DNA of 64,000 nucleotides from Sulfurisphaera javensis (GCF_041154675.1 NZ_AP031322.1:2169812-2233811), one strand, 5' to 3'; shown: positions 9,284 through 20,399, counted from the first letter of the stretch. Numbers and translations: made by a program. Notes: generated from the letters alone by a model not told the origin.

Positions 9284-10519
9284 ATGAATATTTTAGCAAT
9301 TGGGAACGTTTTTAATCCTTCAGGCGTTTCTACTCATATAATAAATGTTCTTAAATCCCTTGTAAAATTAGGGGATAATGTAATCTTATATGTACCATAT
9401 TTTCTTGTGGATAATAAAGTAGAAATCTTAGAAGATCTAGAAAGAGCTGGAGTTAATATATATCCTACAGTTTATGATGCTATAGAAAAATATAGTTCTA
9501 AAATAAGAACTTTTAGTTATTTTATTGAGTCACATACTGTCTCTCTCAGATGGAATAATATAGGAGAAGATAAAGAATTATTAAAAGGAATCGAAGAAGT
9601 AAAACCTGATATAATATACGATATGCATGAAGATTCAATAACCTTAAGACTTTCTTATTATATAGGTAAAAAAGTTAATAAACCAGTTATCAAGCTTCTT
9701 CATGATGAGCCTTTTAGATATTCCTTTGGAAGAGGATATAGAAAATTTTTAGGACTCAAAGGGCTTGCGTATGATATGATAATGTCAATTTTCTACAAAT
9801 TTGACAAGAAAGCGTATGAAATAGCAATGAAAGATGGAATCTTGAAAGGTATTGCTGCTGTTTCAGAATCTTCAATTTATTATTCAAAATTAGATGAGAT
9901 AGCTAAGAATTATGGGACCAGAATAAGAGTATACAAGATAGGTAATGCATTCGATAAAGAAAAAGTCTATAAATTTAGGAAATTAAAAAACAAAGAAAGT
10001 TATGCGGTATTCTTCGCTAGATTGGTTCCACAGAAAGGATTAACAGAGTTACCTAAAATAGCAGAAAGATTATCAGCGAAAATTATAGTCTTCGGTAAAT
10101 TATTCTCGGAAAGTGATAAGAAATACCTTAAATCAAAGAACATAGATTATAGAGGATTTAGGCCAATTGAGGAAGTTTATGAAACAGTAAGTAAAGCGAA
10201 AGTTCTTATTTACCCATCTCACCAAGACGGATATTCGTTAGTTGTTTTAGATACTTTAGCATTAGGTACTTCTATCGTAGCCTATAATATACCAGCAATC
10301 AAGTTTGTCTATGGTGATCTAAAACCAGTAAAATTAGTTAATGAATACGACTACATTTCCCTTTCCAGGGAAGCCAACAGAGTTTTGCAAATGGATGAAA
10401 ACGAATACATAAAAGAGCATGAGGAAGAAAAAGTAAAAGAATTTCTAGATTTGCATTCTGACTGGATGAATGTGGCAAAAGAAACAAGAGAATTTCTGAA
10501 GGAATTTGTTAATAAGTAA
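9284..10519 (+). CDS. Glycosyltransferase, GT4 family
   Basis: A 411-residue GT-B glycosyltransferase. The N-terminus (NILAIGNVFNPSGVSTHI) has the glycine/serine loop of the acceptor domain. The C-terminal donor domain shows VFFARLVPQKGLTELPKIAERL and PSHQDGYSLVVLDTLALG, where the usual Glu-x7-Glu pair is Asp-x7-Asp. It likely transfers a sugar from a nucleotide sugar to a glycolipid, glycan or small molecule; donor and acceptor cannot be read. It starts 10 bp after rpl7ae and probably shares its transcript. No membrane segment is evident. Confidence 0.82.
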   Translation: MNILAIGNVFNPSGVSTHIINVLKSLVKLGDNVILYVPYFLVDNKVEILEDLERAGVNIYPTVYDAIEKYSSKIRTFSYFIESHTVSLRWNNIGEDKELLKGIEEVKPDIIYDMHEDSITLRLSYYIGKKVNKPVIKLLHDEPFRYSFGRGYRKFLGLKGLAYDMIMSIFYKFDKKAYEIAMKDGILKGIAAVSESSIYYSKLDEIAKNYGTRIRVYKIGNAFDKEKVYKFRKLKNKESYAVFFARLVPQKGLTELPKIAERLSAKIIVFGKLFSESDKKYLKSKNIDYRGFRPIEEVYETVSKAKVLIYPSHQDGYSLVVLDTLALGTSIVAYNIPAIKFVYGDLKPVKLVNEYDYISLSREANRVLQMDENEYIKEHEEEKVKEFLDLHSDWMNVAKETREFLKEFVNK

Positions 10520-10638
10520 AAAGAGAATAGAATTGCAATATCATTTAATTACTATCGGATAATTTTTATTTGAAATATAAAATATTTTAATTTATTGAAA
10601 TAGAAATAATAAAAACTAGATAGTTGACAACTTTAAAC

Positions 10639-10712
10639 GGGCCCGCCGGGATTTGAACCCGGGATCTTGGGTTCCGGAGACCCACGCTTTATCCTGGCTA
10701 AGCTACGGGCCC
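10639..10712 (-). tRNA. tRNA-Arg (anticodon CCG)
   Basis: The minus strand folds into a complete 74-nt cloverleaf: acceptor GGGCCCG/CGGGCCC, D stem GCTT/AAGC, anticodon stem TGGGT/ACCCA around loop CTCCGGA (anticodon CCG, decoding CGG), and T stem CCGGG/CCCGG around TTCAAAT. No intron and no encoded CCA. It is divergent from polB1, with promoters in the 45 bp between them. The 119 bp between the glycosyltransferase and this tRNA are very AT-rich and hold no gene that I can support; they probably contain terminators for both. Confidence 0.96.
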
Positions 10713-10717
10713 TTTAA

Positions 10718-10726
10718 GTTTATATC
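10718..10726 (+). promoter_or_regulatory. TATA box for polB1
   Basis: GTTTATATC lies about 36 bp before the ATG at 10758, which would give a leader of roughly 9 nt. It sits next to the 5' end of the divergent tRNA gene, so both promoters are crowded into the same short region. Confidence 0.4.
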
Positions 10727-10757
10727 GTATTTCAGAATAATAATAATTTGTAGTGAA

Positions 10758-13385
10758 ATGGCTAAGCAGATTACACTTTTTGACTTTACGTTGAAGAAAG
10801 AGGAGAAAGAGGCTAAGGAGCCTAGAAAAGAAGAAATTCCTCAGATCATTTCTAATGAAGAGAGAAAAAAGCCTAAAGATTGGATAAGAGAAGCTGAGGA
10901 GGGGAAAACTTACTTTCTATTGCAAGTTGATTATGACGGAAAAAAATCTAAGGCTGTTTGTAAACTTTACGATAAAGAGACTCAAAAAATTTACATTCTT
11001 TATGATAGTACTAATCATAAGCCTTATTTTCTGACGGATATTGAACCAGAAAAAGTAAACAAAATTTCCAAAATAGTTAGAGATCCTTCCTTTGATCACT
11101 TAGAAACAGTAACCAAGATTGACCCTTACACTGGAAATAAAATTAAATTGACAAAAATTGTTGTTAAAGATCCTTTAGCTGTTAGGCGAATGAGAAATGC
11201 GGTTCCAAAAGCTTATGAGGCCCACATAAAATACTTTAATAATTACATTTACGATCTAGGTCTTATCCCTGGTTTACCTTATGTTGTAAAGAAGGGAAAG
11301 TTAGAACAAGTTAACCCAGAATTAAAAGGAGAAGAAGTGGATGAAATAAAGAAAGCCTTTGCTGATTCAGATGAAATGACAAAAGAAGCTGTTAACGATT
11401 GGATTCCAATATTCGAGTCAGAGGTTCCAGATGTTAAGAGAGTAGCAATAGATATTGAAGTCTATACTCCAGTTAAGGGTAGAGTTCCAGATCCAGAAAA
11501 GGCAGAATTTCCAATTATAAGTATCTCGTTAGCAAGTAATGACGGATCAAAGAGAGTTTTAGTTCTAACAAGAGAGGATGTCAATTCTCAAATATCAAAA
11601 CATGACGTAACAGTAGAAGTATTTAAGACAGAGAAAGAATTACTTCAGAGATTCTTTGAGATAATTGTTGATTATCCTTTAGTTCTTACATTTAATGGTG
11701 ATGATTTTGATATTCCATATATATACTTTAGATCTTTGAAACTCAATTTTAAACCAGAAGATATTCCTTTTGATGTAGTAAACGATGAAGGTAAATACTT
11801 AGCCGGAATACATATAGATTTATATAAATTTTTCTTCAATAGAGCAGTAAGAAATTATGCATTTGAAGGTAAATATAGTGAATATAATCTAGATGCTGTA
11901 GCTACAGCTTTACTTGGAATGTCGAAAGTAAAACTTGATACTTTAATTAGTTTCTTAGATCTAGATAAATTAATCGAATATAATGCCAGAGACGCTGAAA
12001 TTACATTAAAATTAACTACTTTTAATAATAACTTAGTATGGAAATTAATTATATTATTAGCTAGAATATCAAAGATGGGTTTGGAAGAGTTAACGAGAAC
12101 TGAAGTTTCTACATGGATAAAGAATTTGTATTATTGGGAGCATAGGAGAAGAAACTGGTTGATCCCATTAAAGGAGGAAATTTTAGCTAGATCTAGTCAG
12201 ATAAAGACTGCTGCTGTAATAAAAGGGAAAAGATATAAGGGTGCTGTAGTAATAGATCCTCCTGCTGGAATATTCTTTAATGTTGTTGTTCTAGATTTTG
12301 CTTCTCTGTATCCTTCAATTATAAGAAATTGGAACATAAGTTATGAGACAGTAGACGTTGAAAGCTGTAAAAATAAAGAGTATGTAAGGGATGAAACTGG
12401 CGAAGTTCTTCATTATATATGTAAAGATAAACCGGGAATAACAGCTGTGATTACTGGTTTACTAAGGGATTTCAGAGTAAAAGTGTATAAGAAAAAAGCA
12501 AAATCCCCTAATGTCTCTGAGGAGCAAAGATCAGTATACGATGTTGTTCAAAGAGCTATGAAAGTGTTTATAAATGCAACATATGGAGTATTTGGTGCTG
12601 AGAACTTCCCATTGTACGCTCCGGCTGTAGCTGAAAGTGTAACTGCACTAGGTAGATTTGTAATTACCACCACTGTTGGATATTGTAGATCCTTGGGATT
12701 ACAAGTACTTTATGGAGATACTGACTCAATGTTTTTGTGGAATCCTTCTAAAGAAAAACTTGAAGATATAATAAAATTTGTAAAAAGCAAATTTGGGCTA
12801 GATCTAGAAGTAGACAAGGTATATAAATTCGTCGCATTTTCTGGTTTAAAGAAGAATTATTTAGGTGTCTATCCTGATGGTAAAACAGATATTAAAGGCA
12901 TGCTAGCAAAGAAAAGAAATACACCAGAATTTATTAAGAAAGAATTTAATGAAATAAAGCAATTAGTTACTACAATAAATTCCCCAAATGATATTCCAAA
13001 AATTAAAGATGAATTAGAGGCTAAGATTAAGGATATCTATGAAAAATTAAGGCATAAGGGTTATAATCTTGACGAATTAGCATTTAGGGTCATGTTATCT
13101 AAACCTTTAGAAAGTTACACTAAAAACACTCCACAGCATGTGAAAGCTGCCTTACAGCTAAAGTCTTATGGAGTAATGGTTTTACCAAGAGATATCATAA
13201 TGTTCGTCAAAGTAAAAAGTAAAGATGGAGTTAAACCAGTTCAGCTTGCAAAACTAAGTGAAATAGACGTAGACAAGTATGTAGAAGCTGTGAGAACAAC
13301 TTTTGAACAGTTATTGAAAGCATTCGGAATAAATTGGAGTCAATTCAGTACTACATCTATTGACTCATTCTTTAATAAAAAGTAA
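10758..13385 (+). CDS. polB1: DNA polymerase B1 (family B replicase)
   Basis: An 875-residue replicative polymerase. The 3'-5' exonuclease has Exo I AIDIEVY (Asp232, Glu234), Exo [13 protein letters not shown] and Exo [13 protein letters not shown]. Polymerase motif A is DFASLYPSI (Asp513), motif B is [13 protein letters not shown] and motif C is YGDTDSM (Asp654, Asp656), with KKNYLG following. The frame is open back to 10653, through the tRNA gene, but the conserved start is ATG 10758 ([10 protein letters not shown]). PCNA-binding-like sequences occur at both ends: QITLFDF near the N-terminus and TTSIDSFF at the C-terminus. It abuts the convergent acidic-tailed gene with no spacer. Confidence 0.97.
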   Translation: MAKQITLFDFTLKKEEKEAKEPRKEEIPQIISNEERKKPKDWIREAEEGKTYFLLQVDYDGKKSKAVCKLYDKETQKIYILYDSTNHKPYFLTDIEPEKVNKISKIVRDPSFDHLETVTKIDPYTGNKIKLTKIVVKDPLAVRRMRNAVPKAYEAHIKYFNNYIYDLGLIPGLPYVVKKGKLEQVNPELKGEEVDEIKKAFADSDEMTKEAVNDWIPIFESEVPDVKRVAIDIEVYTPVKGRVPDPEKAEFPIISISLASNDGSKRVLVLTREDVNSQISKHDVTVEVFKTEKELLQRFFEIIVDYPLVLTFNGDDFDIPYIYFRSLKLNFKPEDIPFDVVNDEGKYLAGIHIDLYKFFFNRAVRNYAFEGKYSEYNLDAVATALLGMSKVKLDTLISFLDLDKLIEYNARDAEITLKLTTFNNNLVWKLIILLARISKMGLEELTRTEVSTWIKNLYYWEHRRRNWLIPLKEEILARSSQIKTAAVIKGKRYKGAVVIDPPAGIFFNVVVLDFASLYPSIIRNWNISYETVDVESCKNKEYVRDETGEVLHYICKDKPGITAVITGLLRDFRVKVYKKKAKSPNVSEEQRSVYDVVQRAMKVFINATYGVFGAENFPLYAPAVAESVTALGRFVITTTVGYCRSLGLQVLYGDTDSMFLWNPSKEKLEDIIKFVKSKFGLDLEVDKVYKFVAFSGLKKNYLGVYPDGKTDIKGMLAKKRNTPEFIKKEFNEIKQLVTTINSPNDIPKIKDELEAKIKDIYEKLRHKGYNLDELAFRVMLSKPLESYTKNTPQHVKAALQLKSYGVMVLPRDIIMFVKVKSKDGVKPVQLAKLSEIDVDKYVEAVRTTFEQLLKAFGINWSQFSTTSIDSFFNKK

Positions 13386-13811
13386 TTATTCTTCTTCTTC
13401 CTCTTCTTCAACTTCTTGAACTGGCGAAGTTACTTGTTTTGCATATTCTGTTATTTCTTTTTCGCTGTTTTCATCGATATAAGGAGAAACTACATATACT
13501 CTTTTATCTTTGAAATCTGACTCTACCCATTCATTATCGAAACTTATTACAAATACTGGAATTTCAGCAATAGCTTCTGTCTTAGTTCTTGATTTCAAAA
13601 AATTCTTTAAAGCTTCATAAGTTTGCGGTTTAAGTGGTAATGGAATGTGTACCTCATGCATGTCTTTCATGATTATAAAATCTGAAGCATTCTCATTCCA
13701 CTCAGCTAGTGCTTCTGTAGCTGCTTTTCTTAAAACACTGCCCAAGTCTCCTTCAATAATGTCTTTCTTTGAAACGTTCCCATTCTCACTTTTTATAATT
13801 ATTACCTTCAC
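13386..13811 (-). CDS. Acidic-tailed protein, candidate PolB1 accessory subunit (PBP1-like)
   Basis: A 141-residue protein of mixed alpha/beta composition ending in a run of glutamates (EVEEEEEEE). It resembles the Sulfolobales family annotated DUF2286. The PolB1 holoenzyme of Saccharolobus solfataricus has a small subunit, PBP1, with an acidic C-terminal tail. The acidic tail here and the position tail-to-tail with polB1 make that identity plausible, but I infer it from features and location and cannot confirm it. The GTG start at 13811 overlaps the methyltransferase stop (GTGA), so the two are translated together. Confidence 0.6.
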   Translation of the reverse strand: MKVIIIKSENGNVSKKDIIEGDLGSVLRKAATEALAEWNENASDFIIMKDMHEVHIPLPLKPQTYEALKNFLKSRTKTEAIAEIPVFVISFDNEWVESDFKDKRVYVVSPYIDENSEKEITEYAKQVTSPVQEVEEEEEEE

Positions 13812-14293
13812 TTGTGTTCACCAATAACGTATAAATAGACTTGGTGAGTCATTCCTTTATCTTCAACTTTTATAACTTCTTTTGGAATCCATCCTCTCAT
13901 TTCAAATTCATGAGACACTACTCTAGTTCCAGGCTTAAGTTCTTTCTCTAATTTTGGTTTAAGCATCTCATTAACATTAGTTAATAAGAACATTGTCACA
14001 ATTGTAGCTTCTGAAAGGTCGACTTCGAAGAAGTTTCCTTTTATTACCAAAGCCTTATTTTCTACTCCATTATTCTTAATGTTCTCAAGTGCTTCTTTTA
14101 TTCTTTCATCATTAATTTCTATTCCTACTGCTTTTTTAACGTTAAACTCTTTAGCAGCTGTTATTATTATTCTCCCATCACCACAACCTAAATCATAAAC
14201 AATGTCCTCTGGTCCAGCCTTAGCAATTTCTAACATTTTTCTTACAACTTTTTCTGGTGTTGGTACATATGGTACATGAGGTATGTAGCTCAC
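13808..14293 (-). CDS. Protein lysine methyltransferase, aKMT type
   Basis: About 161 residues from GTG 14293 (MSYIPHVPYVPTPEKVV). This start is favoured over GTG 14302 because a GTGAG site lies 4 nt upstream and because it matches the N-terminus I recall for the crenarchaeal aKMT enzyme. The S-adenosylmethionine site is VYDLGCGDGRIIITAAKEF, followed by GIEINDERI. aKMT methylates lysines on many Sulfolobus proteins, including chromatin protein Cren7 and replication proteins. Being co-transcribed with the acidic polB1 neighbour fits that link. Substrates in this organism are inferred. Confidence 0.88.
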   Translation of the reverse strand: MSYIPHVPYVPTPEKVVRKMLEIAKAGPEDIVYDLGCGDGRIIITAAKEFNVKKAVGIEINDERIKEALENIKNNGVENKALVIKGNFFEVDLSEATIVTMFLLTNVNEMLKPKLEKELKPGTRVVSHEFEMRGWIPKEVIKVEDKGMTHQVYLYVIGEHK

Positions 14294-14311
14294 ATTACTC
14301 ACTAAACTAAT

Positions 14312-14632
14312 TTATTGGGACAAGATATTTTTAATTTTTTCAAGTGCTTGTTTTTTGCCTTCCTCTGGATCTGGTTCTAATTTTTGTGGATTGAAAGGCA
14401 TTTGAGTTAATATCGGCGTAATTTTTCCATCATCAGTCTCTAGGAACAGCTGAGGCAAAAAAGTTGTGCCAAATTCGTCTTTTTCTCCGTAATCAGCTAA
14501 AAACGCATAATCTTCCATTTTTATCTCTTTTTCTATATTAAGTTCTTTACTTAAATCTTCTATAACTTTCATAAATGGCTTATGAGATGGATGACTTTCG
14601 GATGTTACCAGAATCAGTTTTTTAGCCTTCAT
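14312..14632 (-). CDS. Conserved small protein, thioredoxin-fold-like without cysteines
   Basis: A 106-residue protein with no cysteine. The pattern LILVTSESHPSHKPFMKVIEDL, then FLPQLFLETDDGKI, resembles a thioredoxin fold: first strand, active-site position at SHPSH, and a cis-proline-like LPQ before the strand pair. No CxxC is present, so redox activity is not expected. It lies 18 bp upstream of the lysine methyltransferase start in the same direction and is likely the first gene of that transcript. No named family is recognised, and the fold suggestion is tentative. Confidence 0.65.
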   Translation of the reverse strand: MKAKKLILVTSESHPSHKPFMKVIEDLSKELNIEKEIKMEDYAFLADYGEKDEFGTTFLPQLFLETDDGKITPILTQMPFNPQKLEPDPEEGKKQALEKIKNILSQ

Positions 14633-14667
14633 ATTCCCATTAAAAGTAAAAGCAATGGTTTAAAACG

Positions 14668-15252
14668 GTGTTGGTTTTGCTTACAAGGATTAGAAAGCAA
14701 TCTAAAAAGATATTAAAGCCAGTAGCTAAGGCATTTATAAAGCTTCATATATCCGCAAATGTTGCAACAATTATAGGCCTTATCTTGTCTTTCATATATT
14801 TAGCTATAATCATTTTATTGAAGGATGTCATTTTAGGGATTGTTTTGCTTGGATTATCTGCGTTTATGGATGCTGTTGACGGAGAAATAGCTAGGCTTAG
14901 TAATAAGGCAGGAGCTAAAGGCAGTTTTCTTGATAGTAGTCTTGATAGAATAGAAGATATAAATTATATTTCTAGTCTCTTTTCCTTAGGTTTTACGCCT
15001 ATACTTGTAGGCTTTCTTATTGGTTCGTCTTTAGTTATTTCTTATTTAAGAGCAAAAGCAGAGTCTTTAGGCCTAAAAATGGAGGGAAGGGGAATAATAG
15101 AAAGGGGAGAGAGAATTATCTTCCTATTTGTGTTGCTAATACTTTATCTCTTTTCACAAACAATCTCCTTTTACTTTTTCTTAGTTTTTCTTATCCTCTC
15201 AATAGTTACCGTTATACAGAGGTTTATTGCAGTTTATTCCAATCTTCCATAA
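14668..15252 (+). CDS. CDP-alcohol phosphatidyltransferase (likely archaetidylinositol phosphate synthase)
   Basis: A 194-residue integral membrane enzyme with the full family signature D-x2-DG-x2-AR-x8-G-x3-D-x3-D ([20 protein letters not shown], then DSSLD). Several hydrophobic helices flank it. It would join a CDP-archaeol to an alcohol phosphate, most likely inositol 1-phosphate, to make a membrane lipid head group. The start is GTG at 14668, with TTG alternatives a few codons on. The 3' end overlaps convergent priL by 19 nt. The exact alcohol is inferred from crenarchaeal lipids. Confidence 0.82.
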   Translation: MLVLLTRIRKQSKKILKPVAKAFIKLHISANVATIIGLILSFIYLAIIILLKDVILGIVLLGLSAFMDAVDGEIARLSNKAGAKGSFLDSSLDRIEDINYISSLFSLGFTPILVGFLIGSSLVISYLRAKAESLGLKMEGRGIIERGERIIFLFVLLILYLFSQTISFYFFLVFLILSIVTVIQRFIAVYSNLP

Positions 15253-16160
15253 TATAACTGTAACGGATTTATAACGTTACAGGAAGCCACACAATAACCG
15301 AGATCTTTCATTTTTTTACAAGAATAAACGATGTATTTCGTCTTCTTATCTCCCTTTAATCTTTTAATAGCATTTTCATCTTTAACTAGGTTTAATGCGC
15401 TTCTTTCATCTCCAATATCTATATAGTAAGTAGTAAGTATCTTTAGATCTTCCTCATTAAAGTTTCCTTTCTTTAAAAGTTCTGATATACATGGAGGAGT
15501 TTTCCGACCTCTCATTTCATCAGCGAATTTTTTAATTTGCTCTGGAAGTGTCACATCGGTAATGTTCATCATTTCATAAAGTCTGTCTTTAATTTGAAAC
15601 ACTAAAATTTTTACTATTTCTTCTTTGTTCAAGTACACTTTACCGCTTTTTAGTATATGGGTTGATAACGAGAAATTATTATCTTTTTTTCTAAGTTCTT
15701 TAGAATATTTTAGATAATTGAGGAAATCAACAGAAAAATTAAGATATTTAGTTAGTGTTTTTTTATTTTCTTTATATTTTAATTCTAATTTATCTTTTTC
15801 AATTTTAAGTCCAATTAACTTAGAAATTTCTAATAAAGTATCTTCGTCTTCGTCTAATAAATTTTTTTCTATTATTTCAGTCTCTTTATCTAAGAATTTT
15901 CTTTTTAAAATTTCACTATCTAAAGCAGCGACTAGAAATAATGTCGTGTAAAAAACTAATACGGAATCTTTTAGTTTATCATAAGGTTCTAGGTCTTGAT
16001 CCTTTAAAATCTTATCGATTCTTTGTTTAGCTTGTTCTAGGTAATAATTTTCAGATGATAATAAATCATTAAGTGTAACTCCTCCAGCATATTTTTTTAA
16101 TTCGTCTTCTAAAGGTTTCAAAAACGGATATTTTCTAAAGTCTAATATGGGCAATTCCAT
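15234..16160 (-). CDS. priL: DNA primase large subunit
   Basis: A 308-residue PriL. The N-terminal part starts [18 protein letters not shown], as in Sulfolobus PriL. The C-terminal domain has four cysteines (Cys224 in TPPCISELL, Cys281, Cys290 and Cys294 in GYCVASC) that would bind the 4Fe-4S cluster of the large subunit. It works with the catalytic PriS subunit to make primers for PolB1. The ATG at 16160 is 60 bp from divergent metG, and the tail overlaps the lipid synthase gene. The catalytic small subunit is not in this window. Confidence 0.93.
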   Translation of the reverse strand: MELPILDFRKYPFLKPLEDELKKYAGGVTLNDLLSSENYYLEQAKQRIDKILKDQDLEPYDKLKDSVLVFYTTLFLVAALDSEILKRKFLDKETEIIEKNLLDEDEDTLLEISKLIGLKIEKDKLELKYKENKKTLTKYLNFSVDFLNYLKYSKELRKKDNNFSLSTHILKSGKVYLNKEEIVKILVFQIKDRLYEMMNITDVTLPEQIKKFADEMRGRKTPPCISELLKKGNFNEEDLKILTTYYIDIGDERSALNLVKDENAIKRLKGDKKTKYIVYSCKKMKDLGYCVASCNVINPLQLYYGRLE

Positions 16161-16220
16161 TAATAATTTGTAACAAAGTTTTTATAAGCTTATTACCTTT
16201 ACGAAGGAATTAAGAGCAAT

Positions 16221-17936
16221 ATGAAGATATTTGTTGCTTCAGCTTGGCCTTATGTTAATGCAGTACCACACTTAGGAAATCTAATAGGCTCTATACTTTC
16301 TGCTGATGTATTTGCAAGATATGCTAGGTTAAAATATGGAAACGAAAACGTTGTTTTTGTAAGTGGTAGTGATGAACATGGTACTCCAATTGAGGTAGAA
16401 GCTAAAAAGAGAAAAGTTAATCCTAAAGAATTAACAGATCAGGCACACGAATATGATAGTAAGTTATTTTTAAAAACATGGGAGATCAGTTTTAATAATT
16501 ACACAAGAACTGAATCTGAAATTCATAAAGAATTTGTTAGAGAATTTATGTTAAAACTTCAAAAGTATATTAAAGTTGAAGAGGATGAGATTCCTTATTG
16601 TGAGTATGATAAAATATACTTGCCAGATAGATTTATTAAAGGAACTTGCCCTTATTGTGGCTTTGAAGATGCTAGAGGCGATCAATGTGACAATTGTGGT
16701 AGATTGTTAACACCTAAAATGTTAATTAATCCTAAGTGTGTATTATGTGGAAGGCCACCTATATTTAAGAAAACTAAGCACTGGTTTTTCGATCTATCTG
16801 TCTTTAATGATAAAATAGAAGAATGGATTAAAAACTCGCCAACAATGCCAGATAATGTTAAAGCTGTTGCCTTAAGCTGGGTAAAAGAAGGATTAAAACC
16901 AAGGAGTATTACTAGAGATAATTCATGGGGTATTCCAGCTCCTTTTGAGGGGGCTGATGGTAAAACAATATATGTTTGGTTTGAAGCATTATTGGGTTAT
17001 ATTTCAGCTACAATAGAGTATTTTAAGAAAATAGGAAAAGAAGAAGAATGGAAAAAATTCTGGTTTGGTAATGAAGTAAAAAGTTATTACTTTATTGGGA
17101 AGGATAATATTCCGTTCCATGCAGTTATTCTTCCAGCAATGTTAATGGCATCTGGAGAAAATTATGTCTTACCTACAGTTATCGCTGCAACAGAATACTT
17201 ACTTTACGAGGGCCAAAAATTCAGTAAAAGCAGAAAAATAGGTGTTTGGATTGATGAAGCACCAGAACTATTAGATGTAGAATACTGGAGATTTATCCTT
17301 ATCAGATTAAGACCAGAAGAAAGAGATACTAATTTCACGTGGAGAGAAGCCCTAAGGATAGTAAACACAGAGTTAAACGATGATATTGGTAATTATGCTA
17401 ACAGAGTATTAAGTATGGTAAAAAGGTACTTTAATACTGAAGTTCCTCCGTTAATTACGGAGAAAATTAAGGATGAAGATAAGAAAATGATAGAGGAAAT
17501 TATGTCTTCTCCAAAAAGAATGGGTGAACTTTTTGAATTAGGAAAATTAAAAGCAGGGAGTGAGGAAATATTAAAACTAGCTAGAGAGGGGAATGCTTAC
17601 TTGAATTCAAGAGCTCCATGGAATTTAATAAAAGTTGATAGAGAGGAAGCAGGGAATGTGCTTAATATTGCAGTAAATTCACTAAGAACAATTTCGATAA
17701 TGCTCTATCCTATAATGCCTTTATATGCTGAAAAGTTGTATGAGATGTTAGGGTTATCCAATATAGAAAATGAAAGCTGGGATAGTGCTAGCGAAATGAA
17801 AATTAAAGGTGGTCATAAATTAGGAGAAATTAGTATATTGTTCAAAAAAGTAGAAATTACTCCAGAGGAAATAAATAAAAAACTTGATGAAATAAGAAAG
17901 AACTTAGAAAAAATAAGGCCTACCTTATTGCGTTAA
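16221..17936 (+). CDS. metG: Methionyl-tRNA synthetase
   Basis: A 571-residue class I synthetase. The HIGH-type motif is PHLGN (residues 16-20) and the KMSKS-type motif is KFSKS (about 333-337). The connective peptide carries paired cysteine knuckles ([24 protein letters not shown]) for zinc. There is no C-terminal EMAP-like domain in this chain; in many archaea that part is a separate protein. The 3' end overlaps the convergent ATP synthase subunit I gene by 12 nt. Start and length are typical. Confidence 0.96.
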   Translation: MKIFVASAWPYVNAVPHLGNLIGSILSADVFARYARLKYGNENVVFVSGSDEHGTPIEVEAKKRKVNPKELTDQAHEYDSKLFLKTWEISFNNYTRTESEIHKEFVREFMLKLQKYIKVEEDEIPYCEYDKIYLPDRFIKGTCPYCGFEDARGDQCDNCGRLLTPKMLINPKCVLCGRPPIFKKTKHWFFDLSVFNDKIEEWIKNSPTMPDNVKAVALSWVKEGLKPRSITRDNSWGIPAPFEGADGKTIYVWFEALLGYISATIEYFKKIGKEEEWKKFWFGNEVKSYYFIGKDNIPFHAVILPAMLMASGENYVLPTVIAATEYLLYEGQKFSKSRKIGVWIDEAPELLDVEYWRFILIRLRPEERDTNFTWREALRIVNTELNDDIGNYANRVLSMVKRYFNTEVPPLITEKIKDEDKKMIEEIMSSPKRMGELFELGKLKAGSEEILKLAREGNAYLNSRAPWNLIKVDREEAGNVLNIAVNSLRTISIMLYPIMPLYAEKLYEMLGLSNIENESWDSASEMKIKGGHKLGEISILFKKVEITPEEINKKLDEIRKNLEKIRPTLLR

Positions 17937-20027
17937 TTCTATGTAACTCATAACTGGTTCAAATTTTCTTCCTCTTCCTTCGTAGAATTTACTGAACATT
18001 TCGTAGAAGTGTAATCTCATATCTTGTATAAATACAATTAGTCCTTCTAATGCAATTGCTAGTAAGTTTCCTATAATAAGTATCACTATACCAGCAGGAT
18101 TAATGAATACTGAAAGTAATGAAGTTGGATTTCCCGCTGCTAAATATGCCATGTAAGAAAATGCATAAAGGATATAGTAGTGAGCTATAGCAAATACTAA
18201 TACACGTATGAATGATATTGTGTTTGAAAGTAATAATAATGCTGCTTCAAATCCTCCTTCTATAAACCCAAATACTATAGCTGAACCTATAGAGGCATGC
18301 TCATGTTTCTTTAATAAATATGCTTTAGCTGCCCAGTTATATATTAAACCAATTTCTACCCATACTACTAGGATATCAGCTAATATTTGCACATTTAGAG
18401 GTGCAGGTGAGCCAGAATGGAATAAGAAATAAGATATTCCTCCTAGTAATGTGGCTTCTTGTCCTTGATAGTTACTAATATTTGTAAAACCATATGTGAA
18501 TACGATTAATGGAACTATGTAAATAATGAATAATGGTAATCTATCTAACAGCAGATATTCTTTATCCTTTTTCTTTATTGCGTTGATTACTCCTAGTAAT
18601 GTACTAACAAATAACAATACTGAACCTAATAGTAACGACAAAAGTATAGTGTTAATTATTGCATTTGCACCAGTAGGAATTATGTCACTTATTTGTTGAT
18701 AGACTGATTCAGGAATGGGCCAAATATAATATAAAGGTCCTACTGGAGCTGATGGATTGTTAAGCAGTTCTCGTAATCCTCCTACTGGTAAAGGACCGAA
18801 AAATTCCCTAGCTAAAAGACCAGTAACCATGGCTACAATACTAGAATAAACTAAGACTAGTGAAAGTTTTATAGTATTCTCACTACCTCTCTTCTTACCA
18901 TAATTATAAAACCATATAGAGAAAAGTAGAAGTATTAATGCGTTCCCGAAATCAGGGAACATAAGACCAAAAAGGAATGGAAATGTTATTATTAAGAAAA
19001 CTGTAGGAGAAATCTCCCAATATGATGGTGTTCCATAAAACTCAATAACTGATTCTAGTGGTGCAATTGATTTAGGGAGTTTCACATATGTCGGTGGTTC
19101 CTCTTCTTCACCATATCTCTTTGGATACTCGTATGTTAGAAAGGCAATATTATCTAAACTTTTTGACAGTTTTTTAAGGGATTTTTCTGGTACATATCCT
19201 TCAACTTGTACATAATAATCTGAGCTTCTAGCTTTAGATAGTATATTCATTGCATCTCTTATAGTTAGTAACTTTCCATAGATTTCCTTTATATTTTTCT
19301 CGTCTTCTTTAATTTTCTTAGATAGTTCTTCTCTTTTTTGCGTTAATATAACTAGAATCTCATCAATTCTCTGCTTTAAATTATTATAATAAATCTGTGG
19401 TGCAATTAGATCTGGCGTTTCAAATTTCCTTATTCCTAATTCTTTCATTAATTCATCTAATTTGCTGTTTTTCTTACCAATAAGTAGACAAGCATATTTA
19501 TTATTTTCTAGAGGTTCAGAAACTACTAATATTTCTTTATTTTCAATTTCCTTTTTCTGATTTGAATCTAAAATAGCTAACGCTACTTCAAAAGTGGAAG
19601 AACTGTAAAGTATCTTCAAATCTATGCCAATATCTTTAAATGGTTCAACTTCCTTAATCTGTGAGTTTAAAGTATCGAGTTCCCCTCTTAATTTTCCTAT
19701 CTCCTCTAAAAGATCCTTGTATTTATTTTCAATCGTAGAAGACTCTTCAAACACTAGATTTGATGCATCAAACCAGTCATTTATTTTCATTTTGCCTTGA
19801 GGTTCTATAATTAATCCTCCTAACTCCATAAGAATTTTCAGTTTATTAATATGTTCATTTACTTCTCCCAGATTTCTTCTTGCATCTTCAAACCTGATAT
19901 TTGATATTGGCATTCTTGGCTCTTCTGGTTCAAACTCTTTAAATAATAAAATCTTTGTAATTAGTTCATTAATTTTTTGTTTAGGCGATAGTATCTCAAC
20001 TCTTGCCATGGTCTCAGGAAGAATCAC
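17925..20027 (-). CDS. atpI: A-type ATP synthase subunit I (a)
   Basis: A 700-residue membrane subunit. The N-terminal half is a long soluble coiled-coil arm (strong heptads around 60-100 and 230-260), and the C-terminal half has about seven to eight membrane helices. The segment near [16 protein letters not shown] contains the essential arginine of the proton half-channels. It forms the ion path with the c ring and anchors the peripheral stalks. GTG 20027 or ATG 20009 could be the start; the sequence does not decide. Unlike the other subunits it is transcribed divergently, from the 69-bp region shared with atpF. Confidence 0.94.
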   Translation of the reverse strand: MILPETMARVEILSPKQKINELITKILLFKEFEPEEPRMPISNIRFEDARRNLGEVNEHINKLKILMELGGLIIEPQGKMKINDWFDASNLVFEESSTIENKYKDLLEEIGKLRGELDTLNSQIKEVEPFKDIGIDLKILYSSSTFEVALAILDSNQKKEIENKEILVVSEPLENNKYACLLIGKKNSKLDELMKELGIRKFETPDLIAPQIYYNNLKQRIDEILVILTQKREELSKKIKEDEKNIKEIYGKLLTIRDAMNILSKARSSDYYVQVEGYVPEKSLKKLSKSLDNIAFLTYEYPKRYGEEEEPPTYVKLPKSIAPLESVIEFYGTPSYWEISPTVFLIITFPFLFGLMFPDFGNALILLLFSIWFYNYGKKRGSENTIKLSLVLVYSSIVAMVTGLLAREFFGPLPVGGLRELLNNPSAPVGPLYYIWPIPESVYQQISDIIPTGANAIINTILLSLLLGSVLLFVSTLLGVINAIKKKDKEYLLLDRLPLFIIYIVPLIVFTYGFTNISNYQGQEATLLGGISYFLFHSGSPAPLNVQILADILVVWVEIGLIYNWAAKAYLLKKHEHASIGSAIVFGFIEGGFEAALLLLSNTISFIRVLVFAIAHYYILYAFSYMAYLAAGNPTSLLSVFINPAGIVILIIGNLLAIALEGLIVFIQDMRLHFYEMFSKFYEGRGRKFEPVMSYIELTQ

Positions 20028-20096
20028 TGTGATTCATTATGTTAAATTACGCATAGGTTAAAAATATTTAATCTTAATTTAAAATGATAGTTCAAG

Positions 20097-20399
20097 ATGG
20101 GGAAAGTATTAGTTATTGGAGATAAATACACAGTAGATCTTTTTAGATTAATAGGGGTAGAAAGTGTAATTCTTAATGATCCACTACAATTGGAAGATAC
20201 AATACAAAAGCTAAAAAAGCGTGAAGATATAGATCTTATACTTATATCTAATGACTTGTACGCTCCAGTAAAAGAAAAAATAGATTCTTTATTACTTGAG
20301 CAGAAAAAACCACTTATAACAATTATTCCTTCACCATTTAGTGAATCTAAACCTATTGATGTAAAAGGTTTAATACTTAAAGCATTAGGATTTGGGTGA
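20097..20399 (+). CDS. atpF: A-type ATP synthase subunit F
   Basis: A 100-residue subunit F with the CheY-like start KVLVIGDKYTVDLFRLIGV and the terminal segment PITIIPSPFSESKPIDVKG-like region. It sits in the central stalk with subunit D and regulates the A3B3 head. It is the first gene of the main ATP synthase operon and overlaps subunit E by 4 nt (GTGA). Several TATA-like AT tracts lie in the short region between it and divergent atpI. Confidence 0.9.
   Translation: MGKVLVIGDKYTVDLFRLIGVESVILNDPLQLEDTIQKLKKREDIDLILISNDLYAPVKEKIDSLLLEQKKPLITIIPSPFSESKPIDVKGLILKALGFG

Noticed and set aside
10639-10712. tRNA-Arg as an integration site for a mobile element
   Set aside because: No second copy of the tRNA 3' end and no integrase gene were seen nearby.
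10653-10757. N-terminal extension of PolB1 through the tRNA gene
   Set aside because: The 35 extra codons translate the complement of tRNA-Arg; the conserved protein begins at ATG 10758.
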